Source: a bacterium (GTDB lineage Bacteria; Cyanobacteriota; Vampirovibrionia; Gastranaerophilales; Gastranaerophilaceae). From it: 9,591 bases of DNA. The position numbers and the translations under genes are program-made. The stretch is from contig JAGOIO010000033.1 of NCBI GenBank assembly GCA_017995595.1, positions 1-9,591 of the forward strand, read 5' to 3'. The notes below the pieces were generated by a model, which ran no database searches, was not told where the DNA came from, and was given only the letters and a program-made list of their open reading frames with translations. This document shows, piece after piece, positions 1 to 4,911 of the stretch (within the stretch, counting starts at the first letter, position 1; each line of letters starts with the position of its first letter).

Positions 1-1
1 G

Positions 2-946
2 AAAGGTCAGCACAAGGCAAAACATGCTTTAGAGATTGCAGCTGCAGGCGGACATAATATTCTAATGGTAGGTTCTCCAGGTTCTGGTAAAACTCTTATG
101 GCAAAGTGTTTTGCTTCAATTTTACCTCCTTTGGAGTTAACTGAAGCTTTAGAATTGACAAAAATATACAGTATTAGTGGTCTTTTACCAACAGATGAGC
201 CGTTAATGGTTAAACGACCTTATCGAGCTGTCCATCACACTGCTTCTGCTGTCGGGATTATCGGTGGTGGTAGCAATCCAAAGCCCGGGGAAATAACACT
301 TGCTCATCGTGGGGTGCTTTTTCTTGACGAATTGGTAGAATTTCCCAGAAATGTTTTAGAGACGTTAAGGCAACCTTTAGAGGACGGTAAAATTGTTATC
401 TCTAGGGCTATGACTTCAATTACTTATCCTGCAAATTTTATTCTTTTAGGTGCGATGAATCCTTGTCCTTGTGGTTTTTTAGGTGATAGTCAAAAACAAT
501 GTACATGCTCTGACTTTCAAATTCAAAGGTATCGTTCTCGTTTGTCAGGACCTTTGCTGGATAGAATTGATTTGCAAATTGAAGTTCCGAGGTTGACTTC
601 AGAAGAATTATTAAACATGTCAGGTGAAGAAGAATCTTCTACTTCTATACGAGAAAGAGTTGTAAAGGCAAGAAGATTTCAGGCTGAAAGATATGCAGGT
701 ACAGGTATTTTAACAAATTCCGAATTAAGCTCTAAGCTTATTAAAAAATATTGTATTCTTGATGAAAAAACAAAAAACATGTTAAAATCTGCTATTATAA
801 AATTTAATCTTTCAGGGCGAAGCTATGATAGAATTTTAAAGCTTTCAAGAACTATTGCGGATTTAAAATGCGAAAAAAATATTACACTTAATGATGTGGC
901 TCAAGCCTTGCAATACCGCTCTTTTATGGTTGAAACTCCTGTTTAA
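2..946 (+). CDS. comM: ComM/YifB-family AAA+ ATPase (Mg-chelatase-like), 5'-truncated
   Basis: The last 314 residues of a ComM/YifB-type protein; the N-terminal part (about 200 residues in a usual ~500-residue protein) lies before the window. Reading is open from base 2, upstream of the first ATG at 65, so that ATG is internal. Counting from base 2: Walker A GSPGSGKT at 24-31, Walker B VLFLDE at 105-110, NPCPCG at 153-158 with a second Cys pair at 167/169 (possible zinc site), the arginine-rich RYRSRLSGPLLDRIDL at 176-191, and a C-terminal Mg_chelatase_C helical domain. In naturally competent bacteria ComM is a hexameric branch-migration helicase that extends recombination of incoming DNA; many non-competent species also keep it. 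Two usual prolines are replaced: GPPGSGKT reads GSPGSGKT and DELPEF reads DELVEF. No uptake gene is visible, so a role in transformation here is unproven. Family identity is secure. Confidence 0.93.
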   Translation, partial: KGQHKAKHALEIAAAGGHNILMVGSPGSGKTLMAKCFASILPPLELTEALELTKIYSISGLLPTDEPLMVKRPYRAVHHTASAVGIIGGGSNPKPGEITLAHRGVLFLDELVEFPRNVLETLRQPLEDGKIVISRAMTSITYPANFILLGAMNPCPCGFLGDSQKQCTCSDFQIQRYRSRLSGPLLDRIDLQIEVPRLTSEELLNMSGEEESSTSIRERVVKARRFQAERYAGTGILTNSELSSKLIKKYCILDEKTKNMLKSAIIKFNLSGRSYDRILKLSRTIADLKCEKNITLNDVAQALQYRSFMVETPV

Positions 947-1057
947 AAAGTTGTTAACTCTTTTGTAAAATTATGTAACATAAGAACTCTTTTTACTAAA
1001 GTTTTTATAAAAAAAACCGATTAAGTACATGTGATTAAGGAAAAGGAGTTACGGACA
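947..1057. promoter_or_regulatory. Intergenic region before the 64-residue protein gene, with a perfect palindrome
   Basis: This gap holds a perfect 6-1-6 palindrome, TTATGTAACATAA, at 971-983, which could be an operator. A TTGTTA (951-956) with TAACAT (975-980) at 18-bp spacing is a weak promoter candidate. AAAAAGTT/AACTCTTTT just after the comM stop can fold into an AT-rich stem with one bulged C, but no T-run follows it, so it is not called a terminator. The octamer CTTTTGTA at 960-967 also occurs twice at the tpsB promoter. Confidence 0.3.
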
Positions 1058-1060
1058 GTG
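1041..1060 (+). promoter_or_regulatory. Ribosome binding site that fixes a GTG start
   Basis: AAAAGGAG at 1041-1048 is a strong Shine-Dalgarno sequence. Nine bases after it comes GTG at 1058-1060. A GTG in the same frame at 1031 would lengthen the protein by nine residues, but has no ribosome site in front of it. The start is therefore placed at 1058. Confidence 0.75.
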
Positions 1061-1252
1061 AAGACTTTTGAAGAAAACAACGTTATTACGTCAATTATCA
1101 ACAGTGAAAGTGTTATTAATCAAGTAAGTGCAATGTTTGACATGCTTGAATCTAATGGTGTAGAAAAAAAAGAAGTTGCAAACAAATTCGTTTCTGTTTG
1201 CGGTGAATTTGAAAATGATATAGTTTCAGCTTTAAATGCAATGAATTTATAA
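1058..1252 (+). CDS. Small hypothetical protein, 64 residues
   Basis: I do not recognise this protein. It starts with GTG at 1058 behind a strong AAAAGGAG site. The sequence begins MKTFEENNVITSIINSES and is acidic and probably mostly helical: alternating hydrophobic positions in residues 9-30 and 36-62 suggest two or three amphipathic helices, with one Cys (residue 48). There is no signal peptide or membrane segment, so it should be cytosolic. It lies 111 bases after comM, probably with its own promoter, and its last codons and stop sit inside a long inverted repeat. The strong ribosome site and the reading frame free of low-complexity sequence argue that it is real. It could be a small regulator or protein-binding helical bundle, but nothing in the sequence decides this. 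Confidence 0.7.
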   Translation: MKTFEENNVITSIINSESVINQVSAMFDMLESNGVEKKEVANKFVSVCGEFENDIVSALNAMNL

Positions 1253-1265
1253 ATTCGTTGCATTT
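1234..1265 (+). repeat. 15-bp inverted repeat across the stop codon of the small gene
   Basis: The arms are 1234-1248 and 1251-1265. All fifteen positions can pair in RNA: fourteen Watson-Crick pairs and one G-U. The stop codon TAA (1250-1252) sits at the tip. Only ATTATGC follows rather than a T-run, so this is either a weak terminator or an mRNA-stabilising 3' hairpin. Confidence 0.55.
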
Positions 1266-1470
1266 ATTATGCTTGAAAAAACAAGTCATTTTATATGTCA
1301 TGCAAATACTGTTTTTGGGTATGAGCATGTGAAAAAAAGTTTATTAGTATTATTTATAAAGGTAATTTTATACAAATAAAATGCGTGAAAATCGGATTAT
1401 TATGGTTTTTTGCATTTAAAACAAGTTTTATTTTAATTCTTCGAACAATTTTATTACCCTATTCTAAATA
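1253..1470 (+). other. Non-coding stretch with possible structured RNA, upstream of a terminator
   Basis: No open frame with a ribosome site is present. An imperfect hairpin can form at 1299-1329: CATGC pairs with GCATG, then an AA/GA internal loop, then ATAC with GTAT, closing a nine-base TGTTTTTGG loop. The stretch runs directly into the intrinsic terminator at 1471-1497. It may be the long 3' end of the small gene's transcript, or a separate small RNA that uses this terminator. I see no convincing promoter inside it and recognise no known RNA family. Confidence 0.3.
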
Positions 1471-1497
1471 GGCAGATGCAATGCGTCTGTCTTTTTT
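1471..1497 (+). terminator. Rho-independent terminator upstream of dut
   Basis: GGCAGATGC (1471-1479) pairs with GCGTCTGTC (1483-1491) as nine pairs, two of them G-U, around a three-base AAT loop. TTTTTT (1492-1497) and further T-rich sequence follow. It ends transcription coming from the small gene or the non-coding stretch, so dut needs a promoter downstream of it. Confidence 0.8.
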
Positions 1498-1510
1498 ATT
1501 TGTATTTTTT

Positions 1511-1519
1511 TGATATGAT
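1511..1519 (+). promoter_or_regulatory. Extended -10 promoter of dut; transcript may be leaderless
   Basis: TGATATGAT fits the extended -10 pattern TGnTATAAT with one mismatch. The position of a -35 falls in the T-rich tail of the terminator and is poor, as is common for extended -10 promoters. A start about seven bases after the -10 falls on or next to the dut ATG at 1526. No Shine-Dalgarno sequence precedes that ATG, which agrees with a leaderless message. Confidence 0.5.
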
Positions 1520-1525
1520 AAAGAC

Positions 1526-1975
1526 ATGTTTACAACAGTATTAAAAATTAAAAAATTATCAAATAACAAGTATCTGCCTGAATATAAAACAGACGGTGCT
1601 GCAGGCATGGATTTGTGTGCAGGTATTGAAACTCCTGTTTTTCTAAAGCCTTTAGAGAGAACACTCATTCCGACAGGAATAAAGATAGAGCTTGAACATG
1701 GTTTTGAAGCTCAAATCAGACCTCGTTCAGGTATTTCAATAAAACATGGTATAACTCTCGTTAATTGTATTGGGACAATAGATGAGGATTATAGAGGTGA
1801 AATTTGTGTTCCTGTTATAAATTTGTCGAATGAAGATTATGCTATAGAACCAAATGAAAGAATTGCTCAAATGGTTATTTCAAAAGTTGAGCATGCTCGG
1901 ATAGAAGTAGTTGAAACTTTAACAGAAACAGAGCGTTCAACCGGCGGGTTTGGTTCTACAGGGATAAAAGAATAA
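1526..1975 (+). CDS. dut: Deoxyuridine 5'-triphosphate nucleotidohydrolase (trimeric dUTPase)
   Basis: Hydrolyses dUTP to dUMP and pyrophosphate, which keeps uracil out of DNA and supplies dUMP for thymidylate synthesis. It acts in the cytosol as a homotrimer with Mg2+. The 149-residue length is typical, and all five signature motifs appear in order: I AGMDL (26-30), II RPRSG (65-69), III GTIDEDYRGE (83-92; the first Asp, D86, is the expected catalytic base and Y89 the uracil-discriminating Tyr), IV RIAQMV (112-117) and V RSTGGFGSTG (137-146, the flexible P-loop-like tail). The gene is probably first of a two-gene unit with the metal-dependent repressor 17 bases downstream. Its own promoter lies just behind a terminator, and no ribosome site is evident. 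Identity is certain. Confidence 0.97.
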   Translation: MFTTVLKIKKLSNNKYLPEYKTDGAAGMDLCAGIETPVFLKPLERTLIPTGIKIELEHGFEAQIRPRSGISIKHGITLVNCIGTIDEDYRGEICVPVINLSNEDYAIEPNERIAQMVISKVEHARIEVVETLTETERSTGGFGSTGIKE

Positions 1976-1992
1976 ATATAATTTAGGTGGTC

Positions 1993-2457
1993 ATGGAAAA
2001 TTTGGTTAAGATAACAGCTAGTTTGGAAGATTACTTGGAAGCCATTTTTGAAATTATAGAGCAAAAACAGTGCGTTAAGGCTGTTGAGGTTGCAAAAAAA
2101 CTCAATGTTAAGCGTTCTTCGGTTACAGAGGCTTTAAAAAATCTTGCAGAAAAAAAACTTATAAATTATGGAAGATATGATGCAATTTCTCTAACTTCAC
2201 TAGGTGAAAAGGTTGCTAAAAAAATTATTGAAAAACACAAAACCCTGTATGATTTTTTAACAAAATTGTTAGATATAAATCCTGTTGAAGCTTCTGAAAA
2301 TGCTTGTAAAATGGAACACTGTATTTCTGAAGATGTTTTGCAACGACTAATTGCGTTTATTGATTTTAACAAAAAATTCTATGAAGATGATGCAACCTAC
2401 AGGGAAAATTTCAAAGCTTTTTATTCAGATAAATTAAAAATAAAAAAAAAGAGATAA
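1993..2457 (+). CDS. DtxR/MntR-family metal-dependent transcriptional regulator
   Basis: A 154-residue repressor-type protein that should bind DNA as a dimer when loaded with Mn2+ or Fe2+ and control metal-homeostasis genes. The N-terminal winged helix runs to about residue 70 (recognition-helix region VKRSSVTEALKNL), followed by the dimerisation/metal-binding helices. There is no C-terminal SH3-like domain, so the build is that of MntR, not full-length DtxR. Likely metal ligands are D13, E16, H82, C105, E108 and H109. D13/E16 match the manganese-sensor pattern of B. subtilis MntR (D8/E11), whereas C105 matches the DtxR/IdeR Cys and not the MntR Glu99. The ATG at 1993 is chosen over a GTG at 1987 because that GTG lies inside the AGGTGG ribosome site (1985-1990). 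The spacing to the ATG is short, so the start is not fully settled. It lies 17 bases after dut, on the same transcript. Which metal it senses and what it controls are not shown; no metal-transport gene is in the window. Confidence 0.88.
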   Translation: MENLVKITASLEDYLEAIFEIIEQKQCVKAVEVAKKLNVKRSSVTEALKNLAEKKLINYGRYDAISLTSLGEKVAKKIIEKHKTLYDFLTKLLDINPVEASENACKMEHCISEDVLQRLIAFIDFNKKFYEDDATYRENFKAFYSDKLKIKKKR

Positions 2458-2483
2458 GATTTGAACCTTATCTCTTTTTTTTT
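2442..2483. terminator. Bidirectional intrinsic terminator between convergent genes
   Basis: A perfect 17-bp inverted repeat: A9 plus GAGATAAG (2442-2458) against CTTATCTC plus T9 (2467-2483), with an 8-base loop. It has a T-run on both strands. It serves the dut/repressor unit on the + strand, whose TAA stop (2455-2457) lies within the stem, and the convergent small gene that ends at 2488 on the - strand. Confidence 0.92.
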
Positions 2484-2487
2484 ATTT

Positions 2488-2841
2488 TTAAAATCTGTTT
2501 GGACGATTTTGTGGTTGAGGTGGCTGAGGCATGCCTTGTTGTGGTTGCATCATTCTTTGTTGACCTTGAGGCATTGCATTTTGTGGCATTTGAGGTGGTT
2601 GTGCCATGCCTTGTTGCGGTTGCATATTTCGTCTTTGATTCATTCCTTGATTCTGTTCCATTGCTTGATTTACAGGCTGTGGTGCAGGTGGAGTAAAGCG
2701 TTCTTGTTGTTGTGGCAGTTCAGGTAATCTATCAGGACCTTCATGAAATCTCGGTTGTGTGATTAGGCTGAATAATGCTATTGCTAAAAATGCTCCTAAA
2801 AATGATATTGCAAAGTTAATTGCGAGTGTCTTTTTGTCCAT
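2488..2841 (-). CDS. Small membrane-anchored Pro/Gln/Met-rich protein, function unknown
   Basis: 117 residues. A short charged start (MDKK) is followed by one hydrophobic segment, about residues 8-27, which reads as an uncleaved signal anchor. From residue 29 on the chain is rich in Pro, Gln, Met and Asn, probably disordered, and should face the periplasm (inferred from the N-terminal charge). Two near-identical units begin MQPQQGM, at 73-88 and 98-112. The gene is real by its start signals: AGGAG a few bases before the ATG, a good promoter at 2887-2914, and a terminator right after the stop. Leu/Trp-rich frames on the opposite strand are by-products of its CAA/CAG and CCA/CCT codons. Similar Pro/Gln-rich tails occur in envelope and metal-binding proteins, but no function can be assigned. 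Confidence 0.8.
   Translation of the reverse strand: MDKKTLAINFAISFLGAFLAIALFSLITQPRFHEGPDRLPELPQQQERFTPPAPQPVNQAMEQNQGMNQRRNMQPQQGMAQPPQMPQNAMPQGQQRMMQPQQGMPQPPQPQNRPNRF
2517..2625 (-). repeat. Imperfect direct repeat inside the Pro/Gln/Met-rich gene
   Basis: Two 34-bp copies, 2517-2550 and 2592-2625, match at 30 of 34 positions and lie 75 bp (25 codons) apart. They encode the two MQPQQGM units. Such repeats are prone to gain or loss of units between strains. Confidence 0.75.
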
Positions 2842-2886
2842 AAGAATTCTCCTTTTGTTATTATCTAATTTTCGTTTATTCTATTA

Positions 2887-2914
2887 ATTATAATCTTTTT
2901 TTTTTATTAATCAA
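2887..2914 (-). promoter_or_regulatory. Promoter of the Pro/Gln/Met-rich protein gene
   Basis: On the - strand, TTGATT (2914-2909) and a perfect TATAAT (2892-2887) are separated by 16 bases, ten of them a run of A. This gives a leader of about 40 bases before the ATG at 2841. Confidence 0.65.
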
Positions 2915-2927
2915 GTATATTAAAATT

Positions 2928-2957
2928 TTGCCTATTTCTATTGTTGTGGTGTATTAT
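2928..2957 (+). promoter_or_regulatory. Promoter candidate of the radical SAM gene
   Basis: TTGCCT (2928-2933) and TATTAT (2952-2957) lie 18 bases apart, about 30 bases before a modest AAGGA ribosome site at 2977-2981. It is back-to-back with the promoter of the divergent small gene. Confidence 0.45.
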
Positions 2958-2992
2958 GTTTAAACAGAAGAAAATAAAGGAAAATATCAATT

Positions 2993-3961
2993 ATGATAAA
3001 TTATGTTTATAATCCACAAGCTTTAAAAAATACATACAATTCGACACTTATATCAGGTGAAGAAGACGAAAAACTTGAAGCTGAATATAGGAAAATGTTT
3101 AAAGATGATTTGATAATAAAAGACGGCGGTTTTACTGCCTACTCAAAGTCTCCGTCAGGCATTGAATTATCTAAAGGTTGTCAGGCATGTAAAAATGGTA
3201 AGTGGCTTTGCATTTTTGTCGGGTATAATTGTAATTTACAATGTCCTTTTTGTCCACAACCCAAAGCTCCAAACTTTGTACATGTTTTCGATGATAAAAA
3301 TTTAACTTCTCACGGAACGCTATCCGAAGTTAAATATTTCCTTTCTTCTGATAATATCATTGAGGGTGTAAGTTATTCAGGTGGTGAACCTTTTTTGTAT
3401 TTGGATAAAGTATTGAATATTGCTTCTTTTATAAATCAAAAGCGTCCGGAACTGTACCAATGGATTTATACTAACGGAGTTTTGGTTGATGAAGAAAAAT
3501 TGAAAAAGTTAAGCGATGTGGGAATTAATGAAATAAGATTTGATTTAGCTGCTACAAAGTTTAGTCGAGAGATAATTGATAAAATTCCTTTGGCTAAAAA
3601 GTATATAAATCGTGTTACTGTGGAAATACCTGCCATTCCTCAAATTAGAGTGCTTATGGAAAATAATTTATTAGATGAACTCGTTTCTATGGGGTTAAGT
3701 CAGTTAAATATCTCTGAAATGAATATTGCTCAAGAAATAAATATGGAAACTTTCGGTAAAAATACCGTTTTGGTAGGACACAAAGGGTATTTCAAAGGCT
3801 TATCCTTGCTTGAAAGTAAAGAAATATATTATGAAATTTTAAAATATGTCTTAGATAAGAAGTTGGATATTCTTGTCAATAACTGTAATTCCGGTGCAAA
3901 ATTCGTTCAGATAATGAACAAAGAAAGATGCCAGAATGTTTATTCAAGCGGCTCTGTTTAA
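2993..3961 (+). CDS. Radical SAM protein with additional N-terminal and C-terminal cysteines
   Basis: 322 residues. The radical SAM signature CNLQCPFC places C80, C84 and C87 around a 4Fe-4S cluster that would cleave S-adenosylmethionine to make a 5'-deoxyadenosyl radical. SGGEP (129-133) is the usual SAM-binding Gly-rich motif, and WIYTNG (157-162) and RFDLAA (182-187) fit later strands of the partial TIM barrel. The domain covers about residues 70-245. In front of it lies GCQACKNGKWLC with C63, C66 and C73, and near the end C298 and C313; together these could hold an auxiliary cluster or a metal site. Substrate and product cannot be read from the sequence. It is transcribed alone, so context gives no pathway. 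There is no signal peptide, so it is cytosolic. The radical SAM assignment is secure; the subfamily is not recognised. Confidence 0.9.
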   Translation: MINYVYNPQALKNTYNSTLISGEEDEKLEAEYRKMFKDDLIIKDGGFTAYSKSPSGIELSKGCQACKNGKWLCIFVGYNCNLQCPFCPQPKAPNFVHVFDDKNLTSHGTLSEVKYFLSSDNIIEGVSYSGGEPFLYLDKVLNIASFINQKRPELYQWIYTNGVLVDEEKLKKLSDVGINEIRFDLAATKFSREIIDKIPLAKKYINRVTVEIPAIPQIRVLMENNLLDELVSMGLSQLNISEMNIAQEINMETFGKNTVLVGHKGYFKGLSLLESKEIYYEILKYVLDKKLDILVNNCNSGAKFVQIMNKERCQNVYSSGSV

Positions 3962-3974
3962 AATTATTGCAAAT

Positions 3975-4001
3975 AAAAAGGTCGGAGCTAAATGCCCGAC
4001 C
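3975..4001 (-). terminator. Intrinsic terminator of the metallopeptidase gene, possibly bidirectional
   Basis: GGTCGG (3980-3985) and CCGACC (3996-4001) form a GC-rich stem. Read on the - strand it is followed by TTTTT (3979-3975) and more T, which makes a good terminator 37 bases after the stop of the - strand gene. Read on the + strand it lies 18 bases after the radical SAM stop, but only ATTATATAAATATT follows, so it is weaker there. Confidence 0.75.
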
Positions 4002-4037
4002 ATTATATAAATATTTAGAAAATAAGGGTCATTATTA

Positions 4038-4607
4038 TTAGTGGCTCATTGCCAATTGTTGTTGATAGAAACTGTTGCTTGCGATAGAAGCTTTTATCAA
4101 ATTACTGCTTCCTGTTGAAGCTTGGTACATAATTCCTAAGTTGTTTTCTCTTTTAACAAGTTCGTTGCTGTTGTAATCTGATGAAACTCTATCTTTAAGT
4201 CTTAACCAAGTTCTTGCTTCTGTTGTTGTTGCTTGAACTTCTTCGTCCATTGTTGCTTGAGGAAGAACATGTACGCTTTCGTGAGCTATCAAGCTTGCGA
4301 TTGCTTCTGCAGGAGCGTTTTGGTATCTTTCATTTATTAATATGTAGTTGTTTCCGTTTTCATCTGTTGAAGATACTGCATAGTGTTTTGCGTATGAATA
4401 ATCAATTAATGACAAATCGTAGAACATTATTTTTATTGAGCCATTGTCCAAACGGTTGAATACATCGTTTGCATTGATTGATTCCAATATGTTTAATGCA
4501 GATTCGATTTTTCCATTGTCTGAATACTTATTCATATTTGTTGCTTGTGCCGGTGTGGCTACAACCATACAAAACATTATAACGATACATATAAACAATT
4601 TTTTCAT
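4038..4607 (-). CDS. Exported HExxH protein, probable zinc metallopeptidase
   Basis: 189 residues with a clear Sec signal peptide: MKK, a hydrophobic core to about residue 18, and likely cleavage after PAQA (residue 22). The mature chain contains IASLIAHESVHVL, giving the HExxH zinc motif HESVH at 109-113 (ligands H109 and H113, catalytic E110). DEEVQATTTEA follows at 121-131, where E122, E123 or E130 could be the third ligand; this HExxH plus nearby E-x-x-A layout resembles zincin-like peptidases. AAAGGA sits eight bases before the ATG. It lies downstream of tpsB on the same strand, but the terminator at 4857-4893 and its own promoter candidate make it a separate unit. It may act on envelope or exported proteins in the periplasm or outside the cell; a substrate cannot be named. 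It could also be an inactive zincin fold. Confidence 0.8.
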   Translation of the reverse strand: MKKLFICIVIMFCMVVATPAQATNMNKYSDNGKIESALNILESINANDVFNRLDNGSIKIMFYDLSLIDYSYAKHYAVSSTDENGNNYILINERYQNAPAEAIASLIAHESVHVLPQATMDEEVQATTTEARTWLRLKDRVSSDYNSNELVKRENNLGIMYQASTGSSNLIKASIASNSFYQQQLAMSH

Positions 4608-4633
4608 ATAAAATATCCTTTGAGACGACTTAA

Positions 4634-4651
4634 ATAATACCCTTGACTTTT
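4634..4651 (-). promoter_or_regulatory. Promoter candidate of the metallopeptidase gene
   Basis: On the - strand AAAAGTCAAGGG is followed directly by TATTAT (4639-4634), a plausible -10 about 27 bases before the ATG at 4607. No good -35 is visible 16-18 bases upstream. The AAAAGTCA(A/T)GG element also stands immediately before the tpsB -10, which suggests a shared activator site or promoter extension. Confidence 0.45.
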
Positions 4652-4856
4652 ATTATTTCGGTCATGTGGAGGATAAACTTTAATTTTTTTGTGTTATATG
4701 TTAAGAAACTGTTACAAATGTCGAAGTTCAATAATATCAATATATACAACCGTAAAATTAGCTATATTTTTGATGAAAATAAAAAAATATTTTAAAAAGT
4801 TCTTGACTTTTTTAGATTTTGCGAAACGAAAATAAGTTTTATAGATTTATGTATGC

Positions 4857-4893
4857 AAAAAAAAGACGATATATTAAATATCGTCTTTTTTTT
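4857..4893. terminator. Intrinsic terminator after tpsB
   Basis: A perfect 16-bp inverted repeat: A8 plus GACGATAT (4857-4872), loop ATTAA, then ATATCGTC plus T8 (4878-4893). It starts 18 bases after the tpsB stop. The symmetry makes it functional on both strands, but no + strand gene ends here. Confidence 0.9.
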
Positions 4894-4911
4894 ATTAAAT
4901 TAAATTTGGGT

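Larger units (their letters stand above)
4608..4911. other. Intergenic region between the metallopeptidase gene and tpsB
   Basis: There is no gene in these 304 bases. It holds the promoter candidate of the metallopeptidase gene (4634-4651), the tpsB terminator (4857-4893), and an identical 10-mer CTTGACTTTT at 4642-4651 and 4802-4811. TTGACT in the second copy looks like a -35, but no -10 lies at a suitable distance on the + strand. The rest is AT-rich without recognisable structure. Confidence 0.6.

Noticed and set aside
1459..1668. 69-codon - strand frame overlapping the dut start and the terminator
   Set aside because: It would read through the terminator hairpin and lies antisense to conserved dUTPase motifs; no ribosome site.
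2461..2727. Leu/Trp/His-rich frame on the + strand, antisense to the Pro/Gln/Met-rich gene
   Set aside because: It starts in the terminator, has no ribosome site, and its composition is what CAA/CAG and CCN codons give when read backwards. The - strand gene has promoter, ribosome site and terminator.
4214..4459. Leu-rich 81-codon frame opposite the metallopeptidase gene
   Set aside because: No start signals; it is the complement of a gene with signal peptide and HExxH motif.
4802..4845. TTGACT at 4803 as the -35 of a + strand small RNA ending at the terminator 4857-4893
   Set aside because: No -10-like sequence occurs 15-19 bases downstream, and the terminator is already explained by tpsB.
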